Of a stretch of DNA of 64,000 bases, positions 63,237 through 64,000 are shown piece by piece. A program made the translations under genes and the position numbers. Positions within the stretch are counted from its first letter, which is position 1, and the number at the start of each line of letters is the position of its first letter. The notes beneath the pieces were generated by a model, which made no database searches, had not been told where the DNA came from, and saw only the letters and a program-made list of their open reading frames with translations. Origin of the DNA: Vagococcus lutrae. GTDB taxonomy: Bacteria; Bacillota; Bacilli; Lactobacillales; Vagococcaceae. The stretch is taken from NCBI RefSeq assembly GCF_003987555.1, contig NZ_NGJW01000004.1, positions 62,001 through 126,000 of the forward strand, in the 5' to 3' direction.

Positions 63237-64000
63237 TCATTTATCTGGAATCTTTATAACGACGTTTGTCCCTTCTCCTATAACACTTTGATAAGCAAGT
63301 CCGTAAGCTTTACCATATTTTAGGGTTAATCTTTGATTGACATTAAAGACCCCGTAACCAATTCGTGTATCTTCATCTAGAATACGCGCTAATTGAGCTT
63401 CACTCATACCGACACCGTCATCTTTAATACTTAAAGTAATCGCATCGGGAACTTTTCGCCCTGTAATCCAGATTGTCCCTTTTTTACTTTCTTTTTCTCT
63501 AATTCCATGTAAAATAGCATTTTCCACGATTGGCTGAAGAATTAAGTTGATAGTTGGATAGTCTTTTATTTCGTCATCAATATCAAAAATCACTTCAATA
63601 GCGTTATCAAATCGTTTGTTTTGAATATCAATATAGAGTTGTACATGCTCCAATTCTTTTTCAATTCGAACAAGTTGATTCCCCATGTTCAACGACAAGC
63701 GGAAAAATTTGGCTAATCTGGAAACAATATAGGTAATATCAAACGCTTGATGCTTTATCGCTAGCCAATTTATCATATCTAAAATGTTATATAAAAAGTG
63801 TGGATTAATTTGATTTTGTAAAACACGTAACTCTGCTTCTTTAATCTTAATCTCCGAATCATAACGATCATTGATTAATTGTTTCATATTTTTCAACATA
63901 TATTTAAAACTCTTTTGTAATTCACCAATCTCATCATATGAATCGACCTCAACCGCTACATCCCAGTTTCCTGTTTCAACCTCACGCATATTAGATGTCA
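63237..64000 (-). CDS. Sensor histidine kinase, YesM/LytS-type (N terminus outside window)
   Basis: C-terminal 254 residues or so of a membrane sensor kinase; the frame is open to the window edge. The end of a HAMP domain (EVDSYDEIGELQKSFKYML) is followed by the His_kinase domain with LQNQINPHFLYNILDMI (phospho-acceptor His) and the ATPase domain (LQPIVENAILHGI, IKDDGVGMSE, GYGVFNVNQRLTLKYG). YesM kinases pair with AraC-type YesN regulators and often sense sugars. It lies 30 bases ahead of the alcohol dehydrogenase gene, so it probably controls this operon. Confidence 0.9.
   Translation of the reverse strand, partial: TSNMREVETGNWDVAVEVDSYDEIGELQKSFKYMLKNMKQLINDRYDSEIKIKEAELRVLQNQINPHFLYNILDMINWLAIKHQAFDITYIVSRLAKFFRLSLNMGNQLVRIEKELEHVQLYIDIQNKRFDNAIEVIFDIDDEIKDYPTINLILQPIVENAILHGIREKESKKGTIWITGRKVPDAITLSIKDDGVGMSEAQLARILDEDTRIGYGVFNVNQRLTLKYGKAYGLAYQSVIGEGTNVVIKIPDK

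Noticed and set aside
1-64000. tRNA, rRNA, CRISPR array, IS element, phage genes, T-box or metabolite riboswitches
   Set aside because: None was found: no transposase, integrase or phage protein among the frames, no regularly spaced repeats, and no recognisable T-box or riboswitch core in the leaders. A scan with covariance models would be needed to exclude small RNAs.

Overview
The window is chromosomal DNA from a low-GC Gram-positive bacterium of the order Lactobacillales. The best fit is Enterococcaceae (Enterococcus/Vagococcus-like), which is inferred from gene content: a fabT-led FASII operon with fabK in place of fabI, a yqeG-yqeH-yhbY-nadD-yqeK-rsfS-yqeM ribosome-assembly cluster, a ptb-buk cluster, ECF-type vitamin transport and strong GGAGG ribosome binding sites. 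I see no rRNA, tRNA, CRISPR array, insertion sequence or prophage. Most of the window is core genome; the right end (about 55.2-64 kb) is accessory catabolism.

Layout. 1-12.4 kb: the 5' part of a P1B-4-type metal efflux ATPase under an ArsR-type operator, recQ, glnA, an MntE-like cation exporter with an FAD oxidoreductase, an unknown 474-aa protein, a split ThrE-type threonine/serine exporter, and an amino-acid ABC transporter whose binding protein is fused to its permease. 12.4-20.1 kb: a minus-strand operon of a PTS_EIIC_2-like membrane protein, 2-oxoacid dehydrogenase E1alpha, E1beta and E2, then ptb and buk, facing a divergent LysR gene. 20.1-29.9 kb: the complete FASII operon in the order fabT-fabH-acpP-fabK-fabD-fabG-fabF-accB-fabZ-accC-accD-accA, with two FabT boxes at its promoter. 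29.9-33 kb: a MocR/PdxR regulator divergent from a pyridoxal kinase and a PdxU2-like ECF S component (vitamin B6 salvage). 33-39.8 kb: guaC, a DUF2187 protein, the ribosome-assembly cluster, a MazG-like protein and engB. 39.8-47 kb: an esterase, a PepSY lipoprotein, photolyase, a VanZ-like protein and a quinone/electrophile-defence group (FMN reductase, nitroreductase, MhqO-like dioxygenase, MhqR-like repressor). 47-55 kb: sbcCD, a LysM/Apf-like secreted protein, an SdpR-SdpI pair, a family-6 UDG-like glycosylase and a coiled-coil protein. 55.2-64 kb: a nine-gene minus-strand operon that starts with a truncated YesM-type histidine kinase and encodes Zn-alcohol dehydrogenase, NAD epimerase/dehydratase, a long DapA-like aldolase, GNAT, CE7 esterase, ROK kinase, Gfo/Idh oxidoreductase and an M20 amidohydrolase.

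The two most promising less-described systems are the 55-64 kb operon, whose enzyme set suggests breakdown of an acylated (possibly amino) sugar, and the 12.4-19.1 kb module, which joins a membrane protein to an E3-less 2-oxoacid dehydrogenase and a Ptb/Buk ATP-forming tail under LysR and probable CcpA control. Other points of note are a probable non-AUG (ATA) start for rsfS, a possible attenuator hairpin between acpP and fabK, a terminator-like hairpin in the yqeG leader, and two dyads shared between promoters of the quinone-defence genes. Several starts were moved from the longest possible frame to the codon with a proper ribosome binding site; all function calls are from reading the sequence, without database searches.
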